A DNA stretch of 64,000 bases. Source: Pithys albifrons albifrons (lineage: Eukaryota; Chordata; Aves; Passeriformes; Thamnophilidae). This document shows, one piece after another, positions 54,361-64,000 of this stretch. The notes under the pieces were generated by a model. The model did not search any database and was not told the origin of the DNA. It saw nothing but the letters and a program-made list of their open reading frames with translations. The DNA is taken from NCBI RefSeq assembly GCF_047495875.1, contig NC_092467.1, positions 13,605,566 to 13,669,565 on the forward strand, read 5' to 3'. A program made the position numbers and the translations under genes. Every line of letters starts with the position of its first letter. The stretch's first letter is position 1.

Positions 54361-56294
54361 CATCAGCAGAAATGGGTATATAAAAACCCAGCTGACTTAA
54401 AGGAACGAATTCTCCTGACTTTCAAAAAATGTTCTCTCAATGAGACTGCAAAAGTTTCCTTGATAGATTATCAGTGTAAAATGGTGGACAGCATGTTATA
54501 TTTATACTTTACCCATCAAGAACACAGCTTAGCTTTATTTATAATGGAATCGCCACAGAACACACAGACAAAAAAATTAAGCCACTTTTCTCTCTTTCCT
54601 AATCATCATGAACCAGCCATTCTCATAAAATTTCTCCCAGTATACTTTTTCTGGCCTATGGCTCCAAAAACAAGATAAACTAACAAACAACTACACAGTT
54701 CACATGGGAATGCAGCAAATAAGCTAAAAAGAATTTCAGTAAAAGCATTTTCAAGCAATACGGTAAGCCAGTTCATATGGATAAAACAGCAAAGAGACAC
54801 TTTGGTCCAGTCATCAATACTAGTGATTTAAATGGTCTGCAGCTGGAATAATGACAAATTTTTTACACCACCCAGTTATGAGACCATCAACCATGACTTA
54901 GTATTTTATGGAGTAACTTTTTCTTTAAGTCCACTGGACTGGACTTTCTTGACAAGTAAGTATGATTGCAATGTTTCCCACACGGCTTTGGAGAGCTTCA
55001 CTGATCTGCCCAATGTGTAAGAAATGCTACCATGTGACCTCCATAGCATTTATTGTTATTAATCACAGTTCAACAGGGCAAGGACCACAGCCACACAGGA
55101 TTAATGGTTTTAACTGCTATTCTTGTTTTAATGACTTCAGCTCACTATTGACATTTTTCAAGATGCAGATGAACCACGAAAGTTAATTGCTGAGGAAAAA
55201 CAGTGCCTGATTTCACAGTACAAATTCATGCCAGTCCTCCTGCTTGGTTTCAAGACAAGAAAAGGATCTGTCCCACTCAAAACCCCCACAATAAAAGCCA
55301 AAATGAAGAGAAAAAGGCAAAATGAAGAGAAAGGAAATAATTTATTAGATTTCACAAGCAAACTAGTACACATTTATCTTGTAAGTCTTGTGACAGTTTA
55401 AAGATATGTGGAATCTTTAAGATGAGAAAATTTATAGTCTGCCTTAAATACTTTAGAAATGCTACTACGCACAGTTCAAGAGTCCTGATGATTTTACTGC
55501 TTCTTCCCCCAGCTTGGTAATACTTGAAAGAGATGGAACACAAAAGGGACCTGGAACATCACAAAGGCATGTTAAAAGTAAGAACAACCAGAAAATAGCA
55601 ATGTTATACTTTTTTTTGACAACTAAACTGAAAGATGCTTAGTATTTTAAAAAGTACTTCATGTCTGAAAAAAAAATGACTTAATAGATGCAGGCATATT
55701 AATTTTATATTACAGAAAGTTAAATAGAAATGTAGCATGAAACACACAGGAAAAATAAGTCACTGGCAACAACACTACCTCAGTGCAGAGAACAATCTAA
55801 AAAAAAAGCCAACAAAAACGTAGCAGTGATTAATAGTTGAGTATTAGTTCAACTTCAAATACTTCATTGCAGGATACTGTTAATTTTTTTCTTTACTCAA
55901 AAAAGACAAAGTAAGGAACATACAAAGTGAATCAACTACAGATTGTTTCTCATATACCAGGAAAACAGTAACCATCAAATGATCTAGAATACCTGTAAAC
56001 CCCTCAATATTAAGAATTGCTCTGCAACATATTTTAGCCAACATATTAATATAATAATATTTATTTAAAGAAAAACAAAGTAGCATCCTCAGTGTGAGCT
56101 CAGCACAGCTCCACATAGATCAGCTTGCAAGAGCTAGAACTGTTCCACTAAGGAATGGGAGCATAAATTATAAGGGACATGACCTTTGAGGGAAAAGGTG
56201 AAGAACACCTTTTAAGACTAGGAACTTTCATTGTGTCTATTCACACAACACAGAAAACTCATTGATTTCTTTTTTCCCCCTGAAAAATTACCCT

Positions 56295-56300
56295 TTTATT
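56295..56300 (-). promoter_or_regulatory. Candidate polyadenylation signal after the USSE
   Basis: An AATAAA lies about 110 nt downstream of the USSE motifs on the minus strand. A GU-rich stretch, TGTGTTGTGTG near 56242-56252, lies about 45 nt further on. Together they could end an alternative terminal exon starting at 56476. Confidence 0.4.
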
Positions 56301-56408
56301 TTCAAAATTACCTGCTCAGCTCAAGCTTAAAACATGTAAGCTCCTCCCCACATCTACTCTATACAAAAACTTAGATGTAGTTGAGTGCTACAGGAAACAT
56401 TGCACAAA

Positions 56409-56432
56409 AAAGGATACAACAAGAAAGGATAC
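56409..56432 (-). promoter_or_regulatory. USSE: tandem U12-type 5' splice-site motifs of RNPC3
   Basis: The minus strand holds GTATCCTTT at 56432-56424 and again at 56417-56409, separated by six bases (CTTGTT). GTATCCTTT is the exact U12-type 5' splice-site consensus bound by U11 snRNA. A tandem pair is the definition of the USSE known from the U11-48K and U11/U12-65K (RNPC3) genes. There it acts as a splicing enhancer that activates an upstream 3' splice site rather than as a used donor. Position and strand fit RNPC3, whose stop codon is about 2.7 kb upstream. Confidence 0.85.
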
Positions 56433-56476
56433 ACTCTGCATGACAGTATTACTGCAGTATTTACGCAGGAATGTTT

Positions 56477-56490
56477 CTAAAGAAGAACAG
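56477..56490 (-). promoter_or_regulatory. Alternative 3' splice site upstream of the USSE
   Basis: The minus strand reads CTGCTGTTCTTCTTTAG with the AG at 56478-56477, a strong pyrimidine tract and acceptor. The first USSE motif begins 44 nt after it, a suitable distance for exon-definition contact with U11. An exon would begin at 56476. Joined to the exon ending at 60098, it would read 29 new codons to a TAG and replace the end of the second RRM. Confidence 0.6.
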
Positions 56491-57879
56491 CAGAATGTGG
56501 TTTAATTTTACTTGATTCTCAGTTATTTCATACACATAACTTTATGCTACCTAAAAGCAAAATGTGCCTCTTTGATAAAATACAGTTCTAACATTTTACT
56601 TGATTTAATGAGGGTTGATGGGTCCACCAACTAAACTCCATATTCAAAAGTAAATGCATTTTTGATAACTTGAACTACTACGACAATATCAGATTTTTTT
56701 GTTTCATTAATTCTCTTCAAGTCTTTGGCATTGTACAGACTCACTTTTATTCCCCATCAGGTACCAAAACCCAATCATGTTACCATTTAATGCTGGCTTT
56801 TAAGTCACTTCTTCCCTATGAAGAAGCTGGAGAACTCCCAACATGAGTTTCTTCTACATAAACTTTCTCCCAAAAAGTTGTATTTTAGCTATAGGAAAAA
56901 TAGTCATCCCAAATACTAACTGAACTTTCATCAGTCAATAAAGAAAGACATTTCAGCCAGCAAGAAGTTACGTAGTATTTTTATAAACCATATGTATTAC
57001 GTAAACTTTTGTAGAGAAATAAATAAACAAATAAACCCTAATCAACCAAACGGAAAAAAACACCAAACAAAAAATCAGACTGAGACTCAGATTTCTATCA
57101 TGAAATTTTGCATGTTAAATCACCCACCAGAATATTCCAGAAGGAAAAGGAAAGCACAGTCATGCAGCAGTAGGGTTCAATTTCATCATTAGTTGGGAAA
57201 TAAAATAAGTATTTTTAATTAAACCTCACAGATCCTTAGAAATCTGTATTACTCTATGGAACATTCTATGATTGCTACATGTAAACAGCCAAGCTAAGGG
57301 AGAAGTTCTGCCCATGGCACATTAAACCAATGACATCTGTAAGATGACAATTCAGGTACAAGTTGCAGGTGCACAAGTAAGTCTTACATAACTATGTTTT
57401 TGCTCACTCTAAAAAAGGCTTCTGAGATGACCATCAACATAACTAATAACCAAATAAGCACCTTGTTATTTTCTTTATGTAATTCAAATATTTAGCATGT
57501 TTAGTAAAATTCAGAATTAATGTACAAAATTAGTTGAAAAGACATGGAATTTCTAAAAAGAATAAAAGTGCTAAGGCTTCATCTATCAGCCTTTCCAATA
57601 GCTAAAGTGCTTAGAGTTTATTTTTTGAATATAAAGAAATTTAATAATCTTATTAGACACTAGATAAAATAATATAAATACAAGGGTCTTTTCTAGCAAG
57701 GAAGAACTAAGAAACAAGACTGAAAGTCTCATAAGCACTTGCTCCTAATAGGATACTTTAGCCAAGGCTCATTTTTCTCTTTTCACTGAGCAATACAGAA
57801 GAATGCCTGTAAAGTCATCTTTAATTTAACACAATACAGATTTTGCAAACCACAATAACACAAAACAGGAATGTCTAAG

Positions 57880-57933
57880 ACCAAGAAGCATCTCAGATAT
57901 GAGAGGACCAAGCAGCATATCAGATATGAGAGA
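57880..57933 (+). repeat. 27-bp tandem duplication
   Basis: Two adjacent units (57880-57906 and 57907-57933) each carry ACCAAG(A/C)AGCAT, ATATGAGAG and similar words, with few differences. It lies within the possible RNPC3 3' UTR. Confidence 0.65.
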
Positions 57934-59126
57934 AACAAGGTCGAATATAATCTGATTAAAAATCCTTAAGACAATGGATACAACAAGGAATCTGCAATTA
58001 AAGTAACTGCTCTAACTAGAAATACCGCCCGCACAATAACCAGACTGTAGGGTCTCCAACCAATCTGTAAAAATCAAACCCAATTGTTCACATCCTTTAT
58101 TTCATACTTCAAGTTTCCTTCAGAGTAATGAGGATGAAACCTCCAAATTAAAAAATACATCATGGATTAAGTAGAATGGTTCATAAGCAGTCAAAGATTT
58201 GAGTTCATTTTGTCTTAAGTGGTGGCATAACCAGTTTGATCCCCAACTAACCAGTGACTAAGTTCAATGCTGTTTAATTTGAGCTGGCTGATCTCTCAGA
58301 GGGTAAAGACTGAAAACTACGTGCTTCTTACTCTTGCACCAGTTACTTCACTAACACAGACATTTTCAGGCCACAAAACCCCTCACAGCTAAATCAGACC
58401 TGATTTTGCCTTTTACTCTCATGTAAAGGGAGTAGAGTAAGCAGTAGTGACATAAAGCTACATCATGAGAAATAAAGTTAAATAACAATTACTTTCTGCT
58501 AGAATTTACGTTCCCATCCTGTTTAGACAATAGTGCCAAAAATCAGGACCTATGCATTCCACAAAGGAAGCCTTGATCAATGCAACATTAAGCAACACTT
58601 TCTGACAATATCCTTCACTATAATTCAGCCAAGTTTAAAGGATGCTGCAACAGCACTAAGATCTCATCTTCCAAAGTTAGCAAAGCCAAAGGTCCTTTAC
58701 AGCTAGCAGTAGTTTATTGCTGGAACCAGTTCTTCAGGATCACTTTCCAATGGCAGGGATGGAAGAGAAAGAGCAAAGAGGCAACTCTTTTCAATACCAA
58801 AATCCTGGAAGATTACTGAAAGGTAAGTGGTCCTATTCCACAGAATTATTCTCCTTAGCTTCTGAGGTTAAGGATGAGAGAAACAGAAAACTACTCTGTG
58901 ATATGAGAATTAGGGAAATGTCAGTCTCTGAGTTCCTACACAGAGGAAGAAGCAATGTTTCACACTTACACCAACTAGGTACCTTGCACTCTGTTTTTCT
59001 GACATAGGTGAACATATAAGAAAATAAAATTGTATGGAACACTTCCCAGTATTCCTAGAGAAGCCATTCAAGACATATTAAATAAAAACAAATGAACACA
59101 CACATTAACCAAAGAACCCCACCCTC

Positions 59127-59138
59127 TTTATTTTTATT
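59127..59138 (-). promoter_or_regulatory. Polyadenylation signals of RNPC3 (short 3' UTR form)
   Basis: Two adjacent AATAAA hexamers on the minus strand lie about 35-45 nt past the RNPC3 stop codon. They would give an mRNA with a very short 3' UTR, the productive form expected when the downstream USSE exon is not used. Confidence 0.6.
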
Positions 59139-59171
59139 TTCAGGCACAGAGTCCATACCTTGTGCAGTGTT

Positions 59172-59231
59172 CTACTTTTTCCTTTTCCCTTCGTTGGCAT
59201 CCTGCTTTGGTCTAGCTGAACGAGCAAATTG
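59172..59231 (-). CDS. RNPC3: RNPC3 last coding exon
   Basis: This encodes QFARSARPKQDANEGKRKK and TAG, the conserved basic C-terminus after the second RRM. The acceptor is ACTCAG, directly after the U12-type branch motif. Confidence 0.92.
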   Translation of the reverse strand, partial: QFARSARPKQDANEGKRKK

Positions 59232-62200
59232 CTGAGTTTCTGTTAAGGACTACAAGTGTCTGTGATAAGCAGAAGCCAATCAAGAAGGAAAAAAAAGATT
59301 ATTTCTGCAAATTACAGTTTTACCTGTGAATCAATTCTACTACACTACCAAGTATTGTAACAACAATGTCTATTAGTGACAGACTAGGACCTCACTGTTA
59401 CACAATATAAATGGTATTAAGAAAGACTGCCCAAGAGTTTGCAATACAAAGTAAATAAGGAGAACTAAGTAGGAATAGGTTAGATGCAAACAGAGTAACT
59501 ACATCAGGACAAATGCTTGGTATTTACAATCTTCCATCCCAGCATGTTAATTCTGAAACTCTGATGTCTTAGAATTTGAGAAGAAAAAAAGGTAAAAGGT
59601 TGGGATAAATGTGAGTAGACAGAAAACAAAATAAAACTACAAAACATTTAAGTGAAAAATAAGAAAGTATTTCCGGAGAAAAACCAGTGCCATACAAATA
59701 AAAAGTGAAAGTTCCAGTTGGAGAACCAGCATAGAGACCACTGACCCAAACAGGAACATTTCTTATTCTCTTAATTCTGTAAACACAGGTCTAAGCAAGT
59801 CAAAAGGCTTGTATTTAATTTAAATACAGTGGTTATAGAAGCTAAATTATTTTTGCATTATCTTTGCAGGATCAGAGGTAAGACCAGAATTTTACTGTTT
59901 TATATAAATCACTTTTACTGTTTTAGAAGAGGTGCCTCTATTTTTTTCAGCTACCATAAAACTAAGAACAGTACACTGTGTTATGCTGACTGGTTCTCTT
60001 AAGCTATTTCATCTTTTGTAGAACACTCTGACAGCAAAGCAAGAGATCAACAGACAGATTACAAAGAATATAACATAAATGCTTGAAAAAAAGATACAAC
60101 CACCATGGGTTTTTCAAATAAGACATATCCATTTGCTTCTTTTAATGCTTTAGCAGCTGCTTTTTCATTAGGAAGTCCAATGAAAGCCTGTCCCTTCATA
60201 CGGCCTTCTTTCATCAAACGTATATCAAACCTAGGGGCAAAATGGGGAACTGGGAATTACTCACATTCACAACAAAACTTTCCTATTTCACAGTAAAAAT
60301 TTAATTCTCATGCTTCAAGTTGGAGAAACAGCAGAAACAGGAGCCTACAAGCCTACAAGCAGAAATGATGTCCTTGGAGACAATTTTGTCTGGTGGAACC
60401 ATTTACTAAAAAGTAACATCAGACTGCAGGATGGCAAATTGATGTGCAGTACTACTAAACAAGACATATGCAAAATGATGAGATACACACAATCATCTGC
60501 ACAATGAACAGCAAAGTTTGGAACTAAAATATAAGGGCAATATAGTAGGGTCTTCAGTCACTGTTCATAACGTAATTCTGTTTCTGTACTTGTGATAAAT
60601 GAAGATTTTCAGATGAAGCACATTTTTTTCTTTATACAGAAACATAAAATGCCAAGTTTTAAAATAATAATTTTCACCACTATTGTAGAAGGTAACATAA
60701 GAAACTTAAATTTAACCTAGTACCAAATGAACTCACATATTTCGTTCCACTTCTGACTGGAAGTCAACGTATCTTCCAAAAATGAACTTGAGATCCTGAA
60801 ATTGAAGTGTAGGTGTAAATGAAAAGCTAAGAAAAAGCCCTTTCAGGTAAATATTAAACTTGCTTGTTTAATTACCTTTTCCTGGACTTGTTTAGCTAAA
60901 TTCTTCACATAAATCCTGCAATTTGGATCACCTGGCTCATAGTTTTTGAAAACAGAAAATTTTTCCATTTCTTAAAGAAAACAAAAAATAGAGAATGTTT
61001 TAGGTCATTTACTTACTTTGTATATTTGCTCAGTATAAAATAATTTAACATATGACCAGTTAAGAAAGGAAATACTTATTTAAACTATTTGTTGCAACAA
61101 AAACTTATTACTAGACCATATATTCTCATACCTTCTCTAGAAAGTCTATTTTTTTCTAGATCCTTTCTAGAAATAAATTCTGATGGTATTTCATCCTCCT
61201 CCTCTTCAGTTTCCATTTTATCATTTGAGCTAGGAGCTGGGAAAATCCTCCCAAAGCCTGTATTATTGATTTCTTCCCTGGCTGCAGAAAGATCTGAAAT
61301 TTCAACACATTATTTAAGTGGTTTGTACGTTTATGCACAAGAGGATCAACAGCAAGCAAAAGAAGTACACCTTCCAGTATTATTTTAATATAGCAGACTT
61401 TGTAAAACAATTTGAACACATTCTATAAAAAATGGTCTTAATCCCTGGTTTTACAAAACCACCTGCTCTATACAGTCCTACAAAACCAAACACACTACAA
61501 ATAAAAGCAATGGCATGTGCTGGTTAGCATAAAACTAGCCTTGCCCTTCAAGCCTGCTTCCATTTCAATGGTTTATCTAATTTTCATTTACAAAAAGTGG
61601 ATATCACTGTAAGGATCAAGAAATCCAGACTGACCATAACCCTATAAAAAATCACCACAACTCATTGCTATGATTGCTCAGCACTTTTATAGCAGATAAT
61701 CAATCAGTGCCTCACAGAGGACTTGGCAATCACCTGGATGCTGCTCCCTAAGAGCTGGAAAATGAAAACCTGAAATTAGCCTGATACATCCAATTACACT
61801 GTAAAATACTGAGACTGAATTTGTAATATTTGATAAAAACTTCTTAACATTTAAAAGACAGTGCAATTCACCCTTAACCTACAGAGCACATAGGAGAGAA
61901 AGAGACCTTTAAAATCCTCTGGATCCTTTAAAGTTTGTAACATGAGAAAAACAGCAAATGCAAACATGATGGAACTTGGTGTTGAAAGCTCCAGCACAAA
62001 AGCAGCAAATAATCTGCTGGCCTAAATTCATCATCCTTCTACACACTGAAACCAGATGATTTTAGTATTAAATACATTTGAAGAACAAACTCTTACCATT
62101 TTTTTCTTCTTTTGCTGAGTTTATCTGAAGAACAGCTGGGATGTCAGTACTAATATGAAATTCTATTTTTTTATGACCTACATGCTGCGGCTGCTCAAAG

Positions 62201-63168
62201 ACATCTGAAGGTGACAGTGTAGGATGCAAATTACTGTTTAAAACAACAATATGTTAATTAAAGATTCGGACACTGATGAATGCATAGTCACATACAAGAT
62301 TTCTTTCAGAGATATTTTATGCTGTTGTTCATCACAAATACATGCGTTCTCCATTCCATAAATCTCACCCAACACAGTTCAAGCTGATTGGAACACTGCA
62401 GTAGGTGTGGCTGGCAGTGGGGGCAAACTCAAGAATCACATACCACATTACAACACAGAGAGGCATTTATAAAAAAGTTATCATAACTTGAATAAGAAAA
62501 ATAACTGGCCTTGCTGCTGCTCTCACCCAGCGTATAAAATATACCAAATTTTAAAAAAATACAGCAAATGACTTGGAGGAAGCAGGTGGCTATTAGGAAA
62601 AATGCATTCACAATCACTTATCACTCCATAGAAACACTACACTGTGGCTACTGTGCCATAGAACTGCAGTTCCAAACCCCAGAGTTATTTTAAACCAAGT
62701 CAGTTTCTATTCTTCCAGTATATAATTTTATTTGAAGAAGTATTCTAAACAATAAACCCAGATTTCTTCCATCATAGCTGTGATACAAATTAATTATCTT
62801 TTCAGATTAAAGTTGTTGAGAAGATTTTAGCTTAAATTACAGGAAAATTTTTACTTTTCGAGTAATAAAACCAAGCATGAGGGTAAGGGAAGACCATCAC
62901 TACCAAATTCACCTATCAGTGAAGAATGCTTGTTTCAAAAGAGCAGCACTAAAGCAAACATGACACAGAGAAGATAATTCAGTGAAAGGGGATTTCAGTA
63001 ATCTTCTTGAACAAGTGAAAAAAACACATAAAAAATACAAACCTGTGGGGAGTACACACAGGAACATTCAGTAAGTCTTTAATTCTTTGCTTTTTTCTAA
63101 CACTACGTCTCTTTGTGTTTATTGGTCTTTTAGGCTGAAGTGTTGCTAATTCCATCAACTTGGTCATT
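59172..63168 (-). CDS. RNPC3: RNPC3, U11/U12 snRNP 65 kDa protein, C-terminal half (partial)
   Basis: RNPC3 bridges the U11 and U12 snRNPs in the minor spliceosome di-snRNP, in the nucleus. The C-terminal RRM binds the 3' stem-loop of U12 snRNA. Seven exons are present: 63168-63043, 62233-62097, 61293-61132, 60970-60876, 60795-60737, 60230-60098 and 59231-59172. They encode about 256 residues to the stop. The linker contains LMELATLQPKRP and the basic stretch RKKQRIKDLLN. The RRM has RNP2 in CRIYVKNLAK and RNP1 in KGQAFIGL. The protein ends QFARSARPKQDANEGKRKK. The N-terminal RRM exons lie beyond the right edge of the window. Gene order and strand relative to the amylases match other vertebrates. 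The last intron appears U12-type and a U11-binding element lies downstream, pointing to autoregulation by minor-spliceosome level. Confidence 0.95.
59232..60097 (-). other. U12-type (minor-class) intron of RNPC3
   Basis: The donor GTATCTTTT matches the U12 consensus GTATCCTTT at eight of nine positions. The 3' end has TCCTTAAC (59249-59242), identical to the core of the U12 branch motif, with the branch adenosine about 12 nt before the exon. No long pyrimidine tract is present. The other RNPC3 and amylase introns show ordinary U2-type donors. Confidence 0.8.
60098..60230 (-). CDS. RNPC3: RNPC3 penultimate exon with RNP1
   Basis: This encodes FDIRLMKEGRMKGQAFIGLP through ALKEANGYVLFEKPMVV. 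The donor GTATCTTTT resembles the U12-type consensus rather than the U2-type GTRAGT. It is 133 nt and ends in phase 0. Confidence 0.92.
60737..60795 (-). CDS. RNPC3: RNPC3 exon, RRM helix 1 to strand 2
   Basis: This encodes DLKFIFGRYVDFQSEVERN plus two bases of a Met codon. It is 59 nt, with acceptor TTTCAG and donor GTGAGTT. Confidence 0.9.
60876..60970 (-). CDS. RNPC3: RNPC3 exon, start of second RRM
   Basis: This encodes EMEKFSVFKNYEPGDPNC and then RIYVKNLAKQVQEK, with the RNP2 motif IYVKNL. It is 95 nt and ends in phase 0 with donor GTAATTA. Confidence 0.9.
61132..61293 (-). CDS. RNPC3: RNPC3 acidic linker exon
   Basis: This encodes GFGRIFPAP, an acidic run TEEEEDE and PSEFISRKDLEKNRLSRE, corresponding to the mammalian segment before the second RRM. 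I place the acceptor at TTTCAG (61294-61295), which keeps the frame. A second AG 12 nt inside would drop four codons. Confidence 0.85.
62097..62233 (-). CDS. RNPC3: RNPC3 linker exon
   Basis: This encodes NLHPTLSPSDVFEQPQHVGH and then KKIEFHISTDIPAVLQ, matching the mammalian linker LLPSDVFDQPQ and IEFHISTDMPA. It is 137 nt with a GTAAGAG donor. Confidence 0.9.
63043..63168 (-). CDS. RNPC3: RNPC3 exon with basic linker
   Basis: This encodes MTKLMELATLQPKRPINTKR and then RKKQRIKDLLNVPVCTPH. The first base completes an Arg codon from the preceding exon, which is outside the window. The acceptor is AATAG and the donor is CACAG followed by GTTTGTA. Confidence 0.9.
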
Positions 63169-64000
63169 CTATTTTAAATAAAAACAAAAAAACAAAACAA
63201 AGTGGTTTACAGTTTATTTGAAAACACTCATTTTAAAAGCTGCTCCCCTTTCCTTAAAGCCCTTGAACTAGAACTTTTCAGAATATGATTATAAAACTAG
63301 TTACCTTAAAACTGAAACTACATTAATCATCTATAATTGTAACAAGGTCAATGATGTCCCTCCCTCCCCAAGCACGCTCCTAATTAGGACACGGAAGGTG
63401 TAAGGAAAGCTGTGACACCCCAAGCTGAACCTGACTTTGTAACACAATTTCCACTCAACAGAAGTGCCTTTTTCCAAATGCATGTATTTTTATGAATAAA
63501 GCATAGAGACTTTCTGATTTATTTTTCAGTTTAAATAGCAAATTAAAAAAATGGTTTTCAATTTAGTATTAAAGTAAAAAAAATACCCTTTTGATCTATC
63601 AGTCCAAAAATTGCAAGAGAATCCTTAGTACACAAGCTCCAATTATTATATGATGCAGGCTGAGTACTTTAATCAGTAAAGATATGGAACAATGAAGAAT
63701 TCAGAAAACAAACTAATTACTGCTTCCTTACATCTGCACTGTTTAGTTAGGGGGGTTGTGACATGAGAACAAATTATAGTTTGCACACCAATAGCCTATT
63801 TTCCTTTTCTTACTGCATTTAAAACAGCACTGTCCTGTTATTAAGTTACTCTGAAGTCTCTCTAAACATCTGGAAAGATTTCTGTATACTATGTACTAGA
63901 TCTTGTATCTATACACTGCAAATGTTAAGAGAGATTCCACTATTTGCTGAACTAGAAGCTAGAAAAATAAAGCCAGCACATTAAGTGAACCCAACAGTTT
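63169..64000 (-). other. RNPC3 intron, running off the window
   Basis: No upstream RNPC3 exon (the acidic SSEESEYESTDDE-type segment) was found before the window end, so this is intron. No other feature was recognised in it. Confidence 0.7.

Larger units (their letters stand above)
54400..59120. other. RNPC3 downstream region, probable alternative 3' UTR
   Basis: No protein-coding exon of a known family is visible. The U11-binding element and strong 3' splice site at 56409-56490 indicate that RNPC3 transcripts extend well past the stop codon at 59172. AATAAA signals on the minus strand occur at 56295-56300, 56060-56065 and 55341-55346. A 27-bp duplication lies at 57880-57933. Confidence 0.5.

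Noticed and set aside
54160..54678. A 172-codon plus-strand ORF resembling the minus-strand ORF at 52600-53145
   Set aside because: The similarity comes from the inverted repeat. Indels shift the frame between the arms, so a conserved protein is unlikely.

Overview
This is vertebrate nuclear DNA, most likely from a bird and probably a songbird. Three things point there: CR1 retrotransposon tails, an LTR of the avian ERVL type, and compact intron-rich genes. All recognisable genes lie on the minus strand in the right-hand 30 kb. They form the conserved RNPC3-amylase neighbourhood: the 3' half of RNPC3 (exons 63168 to 59172), then two tandem head-to-tail pancreatic-type alpha-amylase genes (50314 to 43759 and 41163 to 35342).

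Layout. Positions 1-34000 are an AT-rich gene desert. It holds a CR1 fragment, (TG)n/(TA)n microsatellites, a 15-base G run and only short chance ORFs. At 34800-41225 lies amylase copy 1 with its 3' flank and promoter; its third intron carries an ERVL-type LTR with part of the internal region. At 43100-50360 lies amylase copy 2. At 52430-52935 there is a CpG-rich block with a GC minisatellite, and one arm of a diverged inverted repeat starts beside it (arms 52917-53227 and 54070-54360, with a CR1 between them). At 54400-59170 lies the downstream region of RNPC3, and from 59172 to the window end the last seven RNPC3 coding exons.

Both amylases appear intact. Each has ten coding exons with consensus splice sites, a signal peptide, and all catalytic, chloride-binding and calcium-binding residues (513 and 512 aa). 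Exons 5-9 with their introns are almost identical between the copies (1152 bp, 2 mismatches), whereas exons 2, 3 and 10 have diverged strongly. That is the pattern of a recent gene-conversion tract. Copy 2 also has an altered TATA-like box and no nearby AATAAA.

The most striking non-coding signals concern RNPC3, the U11/U12-65K protein of the minor spliceosome. Its last intron looks U12-type, with donor GTATCTTTT and a TCCTTAAC branch motif 12 nt before the acceptor. About 2.7 kb downstream of the stop codon are two tandem perfect U12-type 5' splice-site motifs (GTATCCTTT) placed 44 nt after a strong 3' splice site. This is the architecture of the known USSE element, through which U11 snRNP autoregulates this gene.
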